Shown here one piece after another: positions 34,609 through 42,675 of a stretch of DNA of 64,000 nucleotides. The DNA lies in the NCBI RefSeq assembly GCF_041435335.1, contig NZ_CP108430.1, positions 8,280,001-8,344,000 on the forward strand. Reading direction: 5' to 3'. This DNA comes from Streptomyces sp. NBC_01283. Lineage in GTDB: Bacteria; Actinomycetota; Actinomycetes; Streptomycetales; Streptomycetaceae. The notes below the pieces were generated by a model. The model saw only the letters and a program-made list of their open reading frames with translations. It made no database searches and had not been told where the DNA came from. Each line of letters begins with the position of its first letter. Within the stretch, counting starts at the first letter, position 1. The position numbers and the translations under genes were made by a program.

Positions 34609-34664
34609 TCTTCTATATTGACATCATTCGATTCAGGGCGCAAGGTTGCATCGAAGAACATCAA
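34602..34664. promoter_or_regulatory. Putative ArsR operator/divergent ars promoter
   Basis: This short low-GC region between arsR and arsM carries TTGACATTCTTC at 34602, a related direct copy TTGACATCATTC at 34618 (16-bp register) and an inverted near-copy at 34653-34664 (GAAGAACATCAA). The spacing fits a dimeric repressor covering both promoters. The first copy overlaps the arsR start codon. Confidence 0.6.
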
Positions 34665-34717
34665 TGTAGCAGCGTCAGGGCCGGGACCGCCGACCCAGTC
34701 ACCGAGGAGTCAACGTC

Positions 34718-35617
34718 ATGAGCGAACAGGACACCGACCTGCGTGAGACCGTCCGCCGGCGTTATGCCGCGGCCGCCGTCCAGGTCACCGAGGGCGGCAC
34801 CGCCTGCTGCGGGCCGCAGGCCATCGAGGTCGACGAGAACTTCGGCTCCACCCTCTACGCCGCCGACGAACGCGCCGCCCTGCCGGCCGAAGCCGTCGCC
34901 GCCTCGCTCGGCTGCGGCAACCCCATCGCGGTCGCCGAACTGAACGAAGGCGACCGGGTCCTGGACCTCGGCTCCGGCGGTGGCATCGACGTCCTGCTGT
35001 CCGCCCGCCGCGTCGGCCCCACCGGCAAGGCCTACGGACTGGACATGACCGAGGAGATGCTCGCCCTCGCCCTTGAGAACCAGCGCAAGGCGGGCGCCAC
35101 CAACGTCGAGTTCCTCAAGGGCACCATCGAGGCGATCCCGCTGCCCGCCGACACCATCGATGTCGTCATCTCCAACTGCGTCATCAACCTGTCCACCGAC
35201 AAGTCCGCCGTCTTCGCCGAGACCTTCCGCATCCTCACGCCCGGCGGCCGCGTCGGCGTCTCCGACGTCGTCGCCGACGACGAGCTGCCCCCCGCGCAGC
35301 GCGCCGAGCGCGGCGACTACGTCGGCTGCATCGCAGGCGCCCTCTCCTTCGCCGAATACCGCGCGGGCCTGGAGGCCGCGGGGTTCACCGACATCGACAT
35401 CACCCCCACCCACGCGGTCGCCGACGGCATGCACTCCGCCATCGTCCGCGCCACCAAACCCACCACCGCCACCCGGCAAGATGCCGGGCGGACCGACGCG
35501 CCCGCCGAGGCCTGCTGTGGAGTCACCGCCTGTTGCACCCCCGCGGAACAGACCACCACCCCAGGGATCACGGCCAGCGAGGCCAAGACGGCTTCCGGCT
35601 GCGCCTGCACGAACTGA
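34718..35617 (+). CDS. arsM: Arsenite S-adenosylmethionine methyltransferase
   Basis: A 299-residue methyltransferase that turns arsenite into methylated, partly volatile arsenicals. The SAM motif VLDLGSGGGIDVLLSARRVG, the SNCVINLSTDK segment with a catalytic Cys, and the GGTACCGP cysteine pair near the N-terminus fit ArsM. The C-terminal extension ends in several Cys pairs (EACCGVTACC and GCACTN), common in actinobacterial forms and possibly metalloid-binding. GAGGAG precedes the ATG. It is divergent from arsR-acr3-arsC. Confidence 0.94.
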   Translation: MSEQDTDLRETVRRRYAAAAVQVTEGGTACCGPQAIEVDENFGSTLYAADERAALPAEAVAASLGCGNPIAVAELNEGDRVLDLGSGGGIDVLLSARRVGPTGKAYGLDMTEEMLALALENQRKAGATNVEFLKGTIEAIPLPADTIDVVISNCVINLSTDKSAVFAETFRILTPGGRVGVSDVVADDELPPAQRAERGDYVGCIAGALSFAEYRAGLEAAGFTDIDITPTHAVADGMHSAIVRATKPTTATRQDAGRTDAPAEACCGVTACCTPAEQTTTPGITASEAKTASGCACTN

Positions 35618-35969
35618 GCCCTGCCATCGGCTGCTGGAGACTCGGCCCGGCCCGCCCTGGCCGACCGCCGGGAGACCAGGCGTACGGTTCCGAGGCGAAG
35701 TACCGGCCTTGCGCTGGAGTCACGCGGAGGCCATAGGGGCAGCAGCGTCAGTCGCCAGCAGCCAGGGGTGTGGGCTTCTTCGGCAGCCACTGCCCTACTG
35801 TCCGCCGTGGGTGCCGCACGACGACGCGTCCGGGCCGGTCATCGAGACGGCTGAGTCGTCGGACGAGACGAGCCTCAACTACACGCTGTCGATGGTCAGT
35901 GCAGCATCGTCGGGCCCTCAGCCACCTCCCTGGCTGAGGGCTCCTCGTGCGGGGTGGGGGCGGCGTGCG
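35618..35969. other. Intergenic region right of arsM
   Basis: 352 bp with no supportable gene. It holds the terminator hairpin at 35914-35941. No promoter can be named with confidence. Confidence 0.5.
35914..35941 (-). terminator. Hairpin terminator of the ETX-like gene
   Basis: Perfect 11-bp stem GCCCTCAGCCA / TGGCTGAGGGC around a 6-base loop, 28 bases beyond the stop of the minus-strand gene at 35970. It could also stop read-through from arsM. Confidence 0.75.
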
Positions 35970-36584
35970 TCAGGCGCAGTGTTCGGACTTCTCCTGCTCC
36001 GTCATGGGGCGGGTGTGCTGTGTCTTGGTGCTCGGTGCGTCCGGCTTGGGGCCGGTCGCGTCGAAGGGGGCGTACCAGATGTAGTGCCCGTGGAACTTGT
36101 CCTCGAAGTGCAGCTCGTAGGTGCCCTTGACGCGCTGCAACTGCGACTCACGTGTGACCCAGCCGACCTCACCGGGGCGGACGTCGACGTTGGTCGTGTC
36201 GGTCTCGGTGTGCGAGCTTTCCCAGGTGTGCCCGTACGAGGTCTCGATGCTCACCTTGAAGACCTCGGCGAAGCCGTACTCCGCGCTGAGCGAGACTCCG
36301 ACGCTGTTGGACTCGCCGGTCGTGTCGGCCCAGGAGATGCTCGAACGCTGGAGGTCCTGCGTGCAGTTGTAGGCGCTGTCACCCACCTGGTGCGCCTCGC
36401 CCATCGAATCGGTGCCGGGGCCGTCGGGGTGGAAGACGCACGAGTCGGTGCCGTTGTCGCACTTGTCGAGCAGTTCGCGGATGGTGGGGGGCTCTTCGTC
36501 GGCCTGCGCGGCGGGCGCGAGGGCGAGGCCGCCCGCGGTGGCCATCGCCGCCATCAGGACGGTCAGACGGGTACGGGTGATCAT
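35970..36584 (-). CDS. Secreted protein resembling ETX/MTX2 (aerolysin-type) beta-pore formers
   Basis: A 204-residue exported protein. A Sec signal peptide (about 1-28, ending near APAAQADEEP) is followed by a beta-rich body. The stretch from about 80 to 165 alternates Ser/Thr and hydrophobic residues (SVGVSLSAEYGFAEVFKVSI, then SHTETDTTNVDVRPGEVGWV), the pattern of the insertion-hairpin region in ETX/MTX2 and aerolysin-like toxins. Several Cys may form disulfides. GGAG precedes the ATG. It lies 69 bp after the beta-gamma-crystallin-like gene on the same strand. The fold is inferred from pattern only; a non-toxin secreted protein of Streptomyces is the alternative. Confidence 0.7.
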   Translation of the reverse strand: MITRTRLTVLMAAMATAGGLALAPAAQADEEPPTIRELLDKCDNGTDSCVFHPDGPGTDSMGEAHQVGDSAYNCTQDLQRSSISWADTTGESNSVGVSLSAEYGFAEVFKVSIETSYGHTWESSHTETDTTNVDVRPGEVGWVTRESQLQRVKGTYELHFEDKFHGHYIWYAPFDATGPKPDAPSTKTQHTRPMTEQEKSEHCA

Positions 36585-36653
36585 GTGTGATCTCCAGTGG
36601 GGGGAAGGTGTAGCTGGTGGGGGGTACGGCGGGCGCTGGACCGCGGAAACGGT

Positions 36654-37238
36654 CTAGCTGAAGCCGATCGACTGCGTGCGGTCGTTCATCATCTGGCCGA
36701 CATCGGCGGTGTTCTCGTCGAACGGCCCGTCGCGGTCGCCGCCGAGATCGGGCTCCGGGTAGAGCCAGATCGCGCAGTTGCCCCAGGGCTGGACTGAGGA
36801 GATGCGGTTCTTCCAGTCGTCGCCGAGGTCGTACTGCCAGTTGACCCAGCCGTCCTTCTCGCACAGCGAGGGACCGCTGATGGTGAGCGTGTCACCCGAG
36901 AAGCCGGGATCGCTGAAGAACGTTCCCTGGATGACGTCCCCGGCTTTGGCCTCGGCCTCGGTCTCCGCTCGGAACGCGGACGAGGTGGCGGCGGCCCGTG
37001 GGGTGGCCGGTGCGTCGGTAACGCGTCCGTCGGTGGCCCGGTCCATCGCTTCGGTGAACGTGCCGAAGCAGGCCCGCTCACCGGTGGACGCGTCCAGAAC
37101 GCAGTGCCGCGCTGCGGGTCCAGCGTCGGACGGTTCGTCGGCCCCGGCCGACTGCGCCGAGACGGTGCAGACCAGGCCCGTGGTGAGGGCCAGCACGGCC
37201 CCCGTCAAACGGTTGCGGTGCTTGTTCCGTATCGCCAT
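36654..37238 (-). CDS. Secreted beta/gamma-crystallin-like protein
   Basis: A 194-residue exported protein. The signal peptide covers about residues 1-33. A Thr/Ala-rich middle is followed by a C-terminal domain (about 98-194) with a Greek-key crystallin pattern (GTFFSDPGFSGDTLTISG, then CAIWLYPEPDLGG) and paired Cys. Such domains in actinobacteria bind calcium or act as protease inhibitors (I36 group). GGAGG lies 7 bases before the ATG. It is the upstream partner of the ETX-like gene, probably in one transcript. Confidence 0.75.
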   Translation of the reverse strand: MAIRNKHRNRLTGAVLALTTGLVCTVSAQSAGADEPSDAGPAARHCVLDASTGERACFGTFTEAMDRATDGRVTDAPATPRAAATSSAFRAETEAEAKAGDVIQGTFFSDPGFSGDTLTISGPSLCEKDGWVNWQYDLGDDWKNRISSVQPWGNCAIWLYPEPDLGGDRDGPFDENTADVGQMMNDRTQSIGFS

Positions 37239-37426
37239 ACGGATACCTCCATTTCTGGCGTGGGCACATCACCTTCCTGTGTAGTGGCTCCGGTCCATAC
37301 CCGTGGATGGAATCTCGAATTCCATTGCGGGTACGGGGAGTTGAGGAGACTCGGGCACCGCGAAAGCCCTCTTCGGACACGGCGAGGGGGGAAACGGGCA
37401 GGAGCGGGCAACCGTTCGCCGGGCGG

Positions 37427-38287
37427 TCAGCACTGCGCGAAGACGTACCCCTTCGTTCCCTCGGGGCTGACGTCGCGGTCGCGCAGGGTGATCGAGAGGC
37501 GATCGGCCCAGGCGTCGCAGGCGTTGCGGTAGTCCTTGCGCGTGTACTCGACGGCGAAGACCTTGTCGTCGTAGGCGTCGGCGAAGTCGCCGCACTCCTT
37601 GTACGCCGCGCACTCCTCGACGACGGCGAAGTCGAAGCCGATGCGGCCGCGATCAGGAAGGAGGTCGGTGGTGTTCTTCTGGGCGATGGCCAGGCCGCGG
37701 CTGTGGGCCCGCTCGGCCAGCAACTTGGCGAAGGCGGCGGCATGCTTGGGCGTGAGCAGGTCGTCGGAGCGCTCGTACGAGTCCAGGTTGTCCGGCTCGA
37801 CGGCGTCGTAGCCCGACTTCGCGCAGCCGTCGATCCACGGGCCGACGATGTTCATCAGCTCGCGGCGCTTGCCAGGTGCAGAGATGTCCAGGAGCGGCTC
37901 CTCCCAGTCGTCGTCGATCACCAGGGAGCCGCCGTCGTCCTTCAGGAGCAGGTCGGGGTGCTTCTTCTTCCACCAGGCGATGGCGTCGCCTGGCTGGGCC
38001 TGGAAGGCGTTGACGTAGCACACGTTGTACAGGCCCTTGGCGGGCTTGGCGGAGCGGTCGCGGGAGACCGCCTCTACGGCGTCGGCGGGCGAGTAGGGGC
38101 CGCCGAGCTGGTAGTCGAAGACGGCGTCGGCCTCCGGTGCGCGCACGGTGTCCGACCGGTCCGTGGCCGGGGCATCCTTGCCGTCGTCGGTGGAGCAGGC
38201 GGTGGCCAGGAGAAGGGCGGCGGCACAGGCGGCCAGCCGGCCCGGGCGCGAGCGGAACAGGTGGTACGGGCGGTACGGGCGGTGCAT
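37427..38287 (-). CDS. Secreted lipoprotein of the GH114 endo-alpha-1,4-polygalactosaminidase family
   Basis: A 286-residue extracellular protein. A basic N-terminus and hydrophobic stretch end in LLATAC (Cys31), a plausible lipobox that would anchor it to the membrane. The GH114 TIM-barrel follows: VFDYQLGGPY near residue 55, YNVCYVNAFQ, the acidic motif AVEPDNLD and VEECAAY. Family members cut alpha-1,4-linked galactosamine polymers. It shares many blocks with the second GH114 protein at 45113 (same motifs in the same order), so the two are paralogues. It is the last gene of the sugar locus and has no clear ribosome site; a promoter may lie in the 184 bp upstream, which hold 8-bp repeats. 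Confidence 0.85.
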   Translation of the reverse strand: MHRPYRPYHLFRSRPGRLAACAAALLLATACSTDDGKDAPATDRSDTVRAPEADAVFDYQLGGPYSPADAVEAVSRDRSAKPAKGLYNVCYVNAFQAQPGDAIAWWKKKHPDLLLKDDGGSLVIDDDWEEPLLDISAPGKRRELMNIVGPWIDGCAKSGYDAVEPDNLDSYERSDDLLTPKHAAAFAKLLAERAHSRGLAIAQKNTTDLLPDRGRIGFDFAVVEECAAYKECGDFADAYDDKVFAVEYTRKDYRNACDAWADRLSITLRDRDVSPEGTKGYVFAQC

Positions 38288-38364
38288 CGGAGGCTTTCGT
38301 TCGGGGCGATGGCCGGCGAAGGACTCCGCCGACCAAGGACGGGCCCGGGAGCAGCCCGTCCTTG

Positions 38365-38396
38365 TGTCGAAGTATCGAAGTGTCGAAGTATCGAAA
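38365..38396. repeat. Four tandem 8-bp repeats upstream of the first GH114 gene
   Basis: Read on the minus strand, TTCGAYAC is repeated four times without gaps, alternating T and C at the sixth base. It lies 78 bp upstream of the GH114 start and could be an operator array or a slippage tract. Confidence 0.65.
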
Positions 38397-38471
38397 TGTG
38401 ACGCGATGTCGATCTTACGTACGTCGGCCGAGCCCCCGGAATCCAGGCGCCAGGCCGAGTGAGGGCGACGG

Positions 38472-39350
38472 TCAGGCCAGGACGACCGAGCGGGTCAGAT
38501 GCGCCGGCCGGTCCGGGTCGCGCCCCGCGTCCTCGGCGAGCCGCACGGCCAGCCGCTGGGCGAGTACCAGTTCCGCGAGAGGGTCGAGCACCGGGCTCCG
38601 GAGGTACGCGCCGGTGGCCTCGATCTGGGCGGCGAGCTCCGTCGGCAGCGGGGACAGGCTCCAGACCGCACGTCCGGGGCCGGCCACCGCGATGGGACCA
38701 TGGCGGTACTCCATCGCCGAGTAGGACTCGGTCCAATGGGCCGCCGCCTCCCGCACCTTGAGCGCCGCCTCGTGCGCGAGCCCGGTATGCCAGCCCTCCC
38801 CGAGGAAGGTGATCTGCTCGGCCGCGATCAGCTGCGGATCCAGCGGTGCGCTCAGCGCCGTGGACACGTCGGTCAGCGCCCGGTCGAGGTCGTGGCCCAA
38901 GTGGGCCAGCATCAGCGCCAGTTGCGTGGTCGGATAGCGCGTCTGCACCACGGACTGCTCGTCGGCGTGGTCGAGGATGATCACGTCGTCGGCGGCGGCC
39001 GCGGCGGGCGACCGCGGCACCGCCGTGAGGGTGGTGATCCGTGTGGTGGGGAGGGCCGTCCCGAGGGCGGTGAGGATCTCGGTGGTGGTGCCGGAGCGGG
39101 TCAGGGCAAGGACGCGGTCGTACGGGCGGTGCAGCCGGGCCGCGGAGGCGGGGAACGCGTCGGTGGGTCCGTGCCCCAGGTCCTCGCGCAGGTGGGCGTA
39201 GGCCTGGGCCATGAACAGCGACGTACCGCAGCCGATCACGGCGACCCGCTCACCCTTGGCGGGCAACGCCTGTGCGTACTCGGGGAGTTGCTTCAGCGCG
39301 TACTCCCAGCACTGCGGCTGAGTGTCGATTTCCTGGCGTGTGAGCGACAT
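38472..39350 (-). CDS. SIS-domain sugar-phosphate isomerase/deaminase (AgaS-like)
   Basis: A 292-residue protein with two SIS folds. The first holds VIGCGTSLFMAQAYAHL and LTRSGTTTEIL (phosphosugar-binding Ser/Thr loop). The second holds LGEGWHTGLAHEAALKVREA and the AMEYRHGP motif. Family members isomerise or deaminate hexosamine-6-phosphates (AgaS, GlmS C-domain, FrlB). In this operon the expected substrate is galactosamine-6-phosphate, giving tagatose-6-phosphate and ammonia. The start at 39350 lies 71 bases after the GH4 stop. The upstream frame to 39503 runs into the GH4 gene and is not preferred. Confidence 0.88.
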   Translation of the reverse strand: MSLTRQEIDTQPQCWEYALKQLPEYAQALPAKGERVAVIGCGTSLFMAQAYAHLREDLGHGPTDAFPASAARLHRPYDRVLALTRSGTTTEILTALGTALPTTRITTLTAVPRSPAAAAADDVIILDHADEQSVVQTRYPTTQLALMLAHLGHDLDRALTDVSTALSAPLDPQLIAAEQITFLGEGWHTGLAHEAALKVREAAAHWTESYSAMEYRHGPIAVAGPGRAVWSLSPLPTELAAQIEATGAYLRSPVLDPLAELVLAQRLAVRLAEDAGRDPDRPAHLTRSVVLA

Positions 39351-39367
39351 GGAGGGTGCTTTCTCTG

Positions 39368-39405
39368 TTCGGGGGAGCCGGATCGATTCGGGGGAGCCGG
39401 ATCGG
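39368..39405. repeat. Tandem 19-bp direct repeat between SIS and GH4 genes
   Basis: TTCGGGGGAGCCGGATCG begins at 39368 and again at 39387. It fills the gap between the GH4 stop and the SIS start and may set the spacing of a processing or attenuation site. Confidence 0.6.
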
Positions 39406-39421
39406 TTGGTCGGAGAACCGG

Positions 39422-40744
39422 TCAGTGGATCGTTCGGTCGCCCAGCAGGCGCCGCAGGGACGGCTGCAGACGGGCCGAGTGGGCGGCGACCATGTCGTCG
39501 CACAGCCGCCAGATCTGCTCGACGGTCAGGGCCGCCGCGGTGGCCGGATCGGTCATCGCCGCGTGCCGGATGTGGCGGGGCTCGTCGTCGAGGGCGGCGC
39601 GGACCACCAGGTCGTTCATGCTGAGGTAGGTGCGGTTGAGTGCCGCCAGCTGCGGGGGCAGGGAGCCCGCGCGGGTGGGCTGGATGCCGGAGGCGTCGAC
39701 GAGGCAGGGCACCTCGACCACCCCGTGGTCGGGGAGGTTGTCGATCAGGCCGTGGTTGGGGACGTTGCCGTAGACGGTCCGCGGGGTGCCGGTCACGATG
39801 CTGTGGATGATCTGCGGGGCGTACTCCATGGTGCCCTCGACGGTGAGCGGTTCACCGGCGGCCAGGGCGTCACGGGTGTGGTGGTAGGCGGCCACGTTCT
39901 CGTCGACGATGCCGAGGTAGGCGCCGACCGGCAGGCGCAGGCGCTCGATCTCGCTGTCGTGGTGCAGGTACCAGGGGACGTACTCGGAGGAGTGCTCGCT
40001 GGTCTCGGTGGGGTAGTAGCCGAGCCGCCGGTACATGTCGACGCGGACACGGCGCCTCAACTGCGCGTCCTGAGCGATCAGTTCGTCGAGCCGGGGGTAG
40101 AGGTCACGGCCCTGGTGCTCGAACCGCAGCACCCACGCCTGGTGGTTGACGCCCGCCGCCCGGTAGGTGATTTCCTCGTACGGGACGTCCACGAGTTCGG
40201 CCAGGTCCCGCATGGTCCAGTACACCGAGTGGCACAGGCCCACCACTTTGGTCAGGCCGGTCGCCCGGGTCAGGTACTGGATGTTCATGGCCATGGGGTT
40301 GGTGTAGTTCAGGAGCCAGGCGTCGGGGCACAGCTCCGCGATGTCCTCGCCGAGTGCCTTCAGGAGCGGGAAGGTACGCAGCGCACGGAAGATGCCGCCG
40401 ACGCCGAGGGTGTCGCCGATGGTCTGGCGCAGGCCGTGGCGGGCCGGGATCTCGAAGTCGGTGCGGGTGGCCTCGCCCATGCCGACCTGCACGATGTTGA
40501 TGACGAAGTCCGCGCCCGCCAGGGCCTCGCGCCGGTCGGCGTGGCTGGTGACGGTGGCGTGCGCGCCGAGGTGTCCGGAGATGTAGTCGGCCGCGGCCTG
40601 TGCCGTGGTCAGGCGTTCGGCGTCGATGTCGTGCAGGGCTATGTGGGCGCCCTTCAGCTCGGGGAAGGCGAAGAGGTCGGCCAGCAGGCCTTGGGTGAAG
40701 ACGACGCTGCCGGCGCCGATGAAGGCGATCTTGGGGTGGGTCAT
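39422..40744 (-). CDS. Family GH4 alpha-glycosidase (MelA-like, NAD- and metal-dependent)
   Basis: A 440-residue cytosolic enzyme. The NAD motif IAFIGAGSVVF, DFEIPARHGLRQTIGDTLG, NYTNPMAM, the metal-binding Cys171 (GLCHSV) and His201 (GVNHQAW) match the alpha-galactosidase branch of GH4. GH4 enzymes cleave by a redox mechanism via C3 oxidation. In this locus it is well placed to cut short alpha-galactosaminides, or galactosides, imported by the ABC transporter. The ATG overlaps the kinase stop (ATGA). The real aglycone and sugar specificity cannot be read from sequence. Confidence 0.92.
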   Translation of the reverse strand: MTHPKIAFIGAGSVVFTQGLLADLFAFPELKGAHIALHDIDAERLTTAQAAADYISGHLGAHATVTSHADRREALAGADFVINIVQVGMGEATRTDFEIPARHGLRQTIGDTLGVGGIFRALRTFPLLKALGEDIAELCPDAWLLNYTNPMAMNIQYLTRATGLTKVVGLCHSVYWTMRDLAELVDVPYEEITYRAAGVNHQAWVLRFEHQGRDLYPRLDELIAQDAQLRRRVRVDMYRRLGYYPTETSEHSSEYVPWYLHHDSEIERLRLPVGAYLGIVDENVAAYHHTRDALAAGEPLTVEGTMEYAPQIIHSIVTGTPRTVYGNVPNHGLIDNLPDHGVVEVPCLVDASGIQPTRAGSLPPQLAALNRTYLSMNDLVVRAALDDEPRHIRHAAMTDPATAAALTVEQIWRLCDDMVAAHSARLQPSLRRLLGDRTIH

Positions 40745-41697
40745 GAGGCGTGCGCTCCGCTCGGGGTGGTGTGGGCGAGGACTTCGTCCCGCGTGGGCTG
40801 GGCCGGGGTGCCGCCGCGCGCGCGGGTGGACAGCGACCCGCAGGCGACGGCGAACAGCAGTGCCTCGTACGGGGGCCGTTCATCGAGGAGAGCGGCGATG
40901 AACCCGGCGTCGAAGCTGTCTCCGGCGCCTACGGTGTCGACGGGGGCCGAGGGAAGGCCCGGAGCGGTCAGGAGCGTGTGGCCGTTGTGGCACAGGGCGC
41001 CATCGGCGCCGTTCTTGACGGCCACCAACGGGACGCGAGCGGCGAGGAGTTCGGCCGCTCGCTGCGGGGTGCCGGCCGGCAGTCCGGCCAGGTGCAGGGC
41101 CTCCTGGGCGTTGGGCAGCAGGATGTCGGTCTCGCCGAGGACGGCGTCGAGGGCTGCCGGGTCCCATCGCCCCGAGGGGTCGTCCTGGGTGTCGAGCGAC
41201 GTGCTCGCGCCGTGCCAGCGGGCGGTGCGCAGCAGCCGGGGCAGGTCGGCGGCAAGCCGGGGCTGCAGGAAGTACGAGGCGGCGTGGACGTGCCGGGTGT
41301 CGGCGAGGAGCTCCGCGGGGACATCGTCGCCGCTGACGGCGGTCAGGGTGCCCGGAGAGGTGAGGATGGCGCGGTCGTCGCCCTGGGTGAGCACGACGGT
41401 GAGCGGGGTCGGCCGGGAGGCGTCCACCCGCAGGGCCTGGGTGTCGACGCCGCGGGCGTTGAGCGCGTCGCGCATGTAGCGCCCGGCCTCGTCGTCGCCG
41501 ACACGGCCGGCGAAGGCCACCTTCAGGCCCAGGCGCGCGGCCCCGCACGCCATGATCGCGGCCGAGCCGCCGAGGGTGAGTGACCCCGCGTCGACGAGCT
41601 GTTCGCGCTGGCCGAAAGCGAGCGGTCCGGTCAGCGGGCCCACGATCACATCGGGATTGGCGTCCCCGATGACGAGTAGGTCGTACGAGGGTGGCAT
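40741..41697 (-). CDS. PfkB-family carbohydrate kinase
   Basis: A 318-residue ribokinase-fold sugar kinase. The N-terminal glycine pair is in TLGGSAAIMACG and the catalytic loop is DTVGAGDSFDAGF with the base Asp. It phosphorylates a sugar or sugar phosphate with ATP; here a hexosamine, tagatose-6-phosphate or a related ketose is expected. AAGGA precedes the ATG by 6 bases. The stop overlaps the GH4 start. No aldolase gene is present, so later steps rely on genes elsewhere. Confidence 0.92.
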   Translation of the reverse strand: MPPSYDLLVIGDANPDVIVGPLTGPLAFGQREQLVDAGSLTLGGSAAIMACGAARLGLKVAFAGRVGDDEAGRYMRDALNARGVDTQALRVDASRPTPLTVVLTQGDDRAILTSPGTLTAVSGDDVPAELLADTRHVHAASYFLQPRLAADLPRLLRTARWHGASTSLDTQDDPSGRWDPAALDAVLGETDILLPNAQEALHLAGLPAGTPQRAAELLAARVPLVAVKNGADGALCHNGHTLLTAPGLPSAPVDTVGAGDSFDAGFIAALLDERPPYEALLFAVACGSLSTRARGGTPAQPTRDEVLAHTTPSGAHAS

Positions 41698-41726
41698 CGA
41701 GTTCCTTCGGGTCGTACTGGAGACAG

Positions 41727-41765
41727 GAGGGAGGAGAGGGGAGGGGAGGGGAGGGGAGGGGAGGA
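41727..41765. repeat. GAGGG purine tract between kinase and permease genes
   Basis: At least five near-perfect GAGGG units on the plus strand, inside an all-purine run of about 40 bases. The plus strand could form a G-quadruplex; it is the template strand of the operon. Confidence 0.7.
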
Positions 41766-41784
41766 GCGAGGAAAGCGGGGAGGG

Positions 41785-42675
41785 TCAGCCCTTCAGGCCG
41801 CTGGAGGTGACCGAGCGGATGAAGGCCTTCTGCGCGAAGAGGAACGCGACCAGCACCGGAAGGACGGTGAGCACGTTGCCCGCCATCACCGCGGACCAGC
41901 GCGTGTGGTGCTGCCCCTGGAAGGTGGTGAGACCCAGCTGCAGCGTGTACTGGGTGTCGTGGTTGATCGCGATCAGCGGCCAGGTCAGGTCGTTCCACGT
42001 GGTGAGAAAGGTCAGTACCGCCACCGTGGCCAGCGCGGGCCGCGCCAGCGGAAGCACGATCGACCAGAGGACCCGCAGCCTCGAACAGCCGTCGATCCAG
42101 GCGGCCTCCTCCAGCTCCCTGGGCAGGGAGAGGAAGAACTGCCGCAGCAGGAACACCGCGAACGGCGTGACGAGGGAGGGCACGATCAGCGCGCCCAGGG
42201 TGTCGATGAGGCCCAGCTTCTTCATGACCAGGAAGGTGGGGATCATCGTCAGCTGGAACGGAACCGCCATCGTGGCCAGCATCAGCACGAGCAGCGCCCG
42301 TGAGCCGCGAAAGCGCATCCGCGCGAACGCGTAGCCGCCGAGCGCGCCGAAGACGAGGTTGGAGGCGACGGCGACGGCGGAGACGATCGCCGAGTTCAGC
42401 AGCCAGCGAGGGAACATGGCGTTGCCCAGCACATAGCGGTAGCCGCCCAGATCGATGCCGGAAGGCCACAGCGCGGGCGGGAAACGGTTGATCTCCGCGT
42501 TGGTCATCACCGAGCTGAGCAGCAGCCAGATCAACGGCACGGCGAAGAGCAGCGCCAGCGGGGCGAGGAGCACGTGCCAGGCGCTGAAGGCCAGCCGGAA
42601 GCGGCGCCGGCGCAGAGCGGCGGGCTCGGTGGCCCGGCGTGCGGTGGCCTTGGGTACGGTGGTGGTCGCGGTCAT
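41785..42675 (-). CDS. Sugar ABC transporter permease (MalG-type)
   Basis: A 296-residue inner-membrane permease with about six helices. The EAA loop reads EEAAWIDGCSRLRVLWSIVLPLA. The N-terminus is basic and cytosolic. It is the second membrane subunit of the importer; the ATPase is not encoded here, as usual in Streptomyces, where MsiK-like ATPases serve many importers. The start overlaps the stop of the partner permease (TGATG). Confidence 0.93.
   Translation of the reverse strand: MTATTTVPKATARRATEPAALRRRRFRLAFSAWHVLLAPLALLFAVPLIWLLLSSVMTNAEINRFPPALWPSGIDLGGYRYVLGNAMFPRWLLNSAIVSAVAVASNLVFGALGGYAFARMRFRGSRALLVLMLATMAVPFQLTMIPTFLVMKKLGLIDTLGALIVPSLVTPFAVFLLRQFFLSLPRELEEAAWIDGCSRLRVLWSIVLPLARPALATVAVLTFLTTWNDLTWPLIAINHDTQYTLQLGLTTFQGQHHTRWSAVMAGNVLTVLPVLVAFLFAQKAFIRSVTSSGLKG

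Noticed and set aside
41727..41765. CRISPR or satellite array
   Set aside because: The GAGGG units have no spacers and no cas genes are near.
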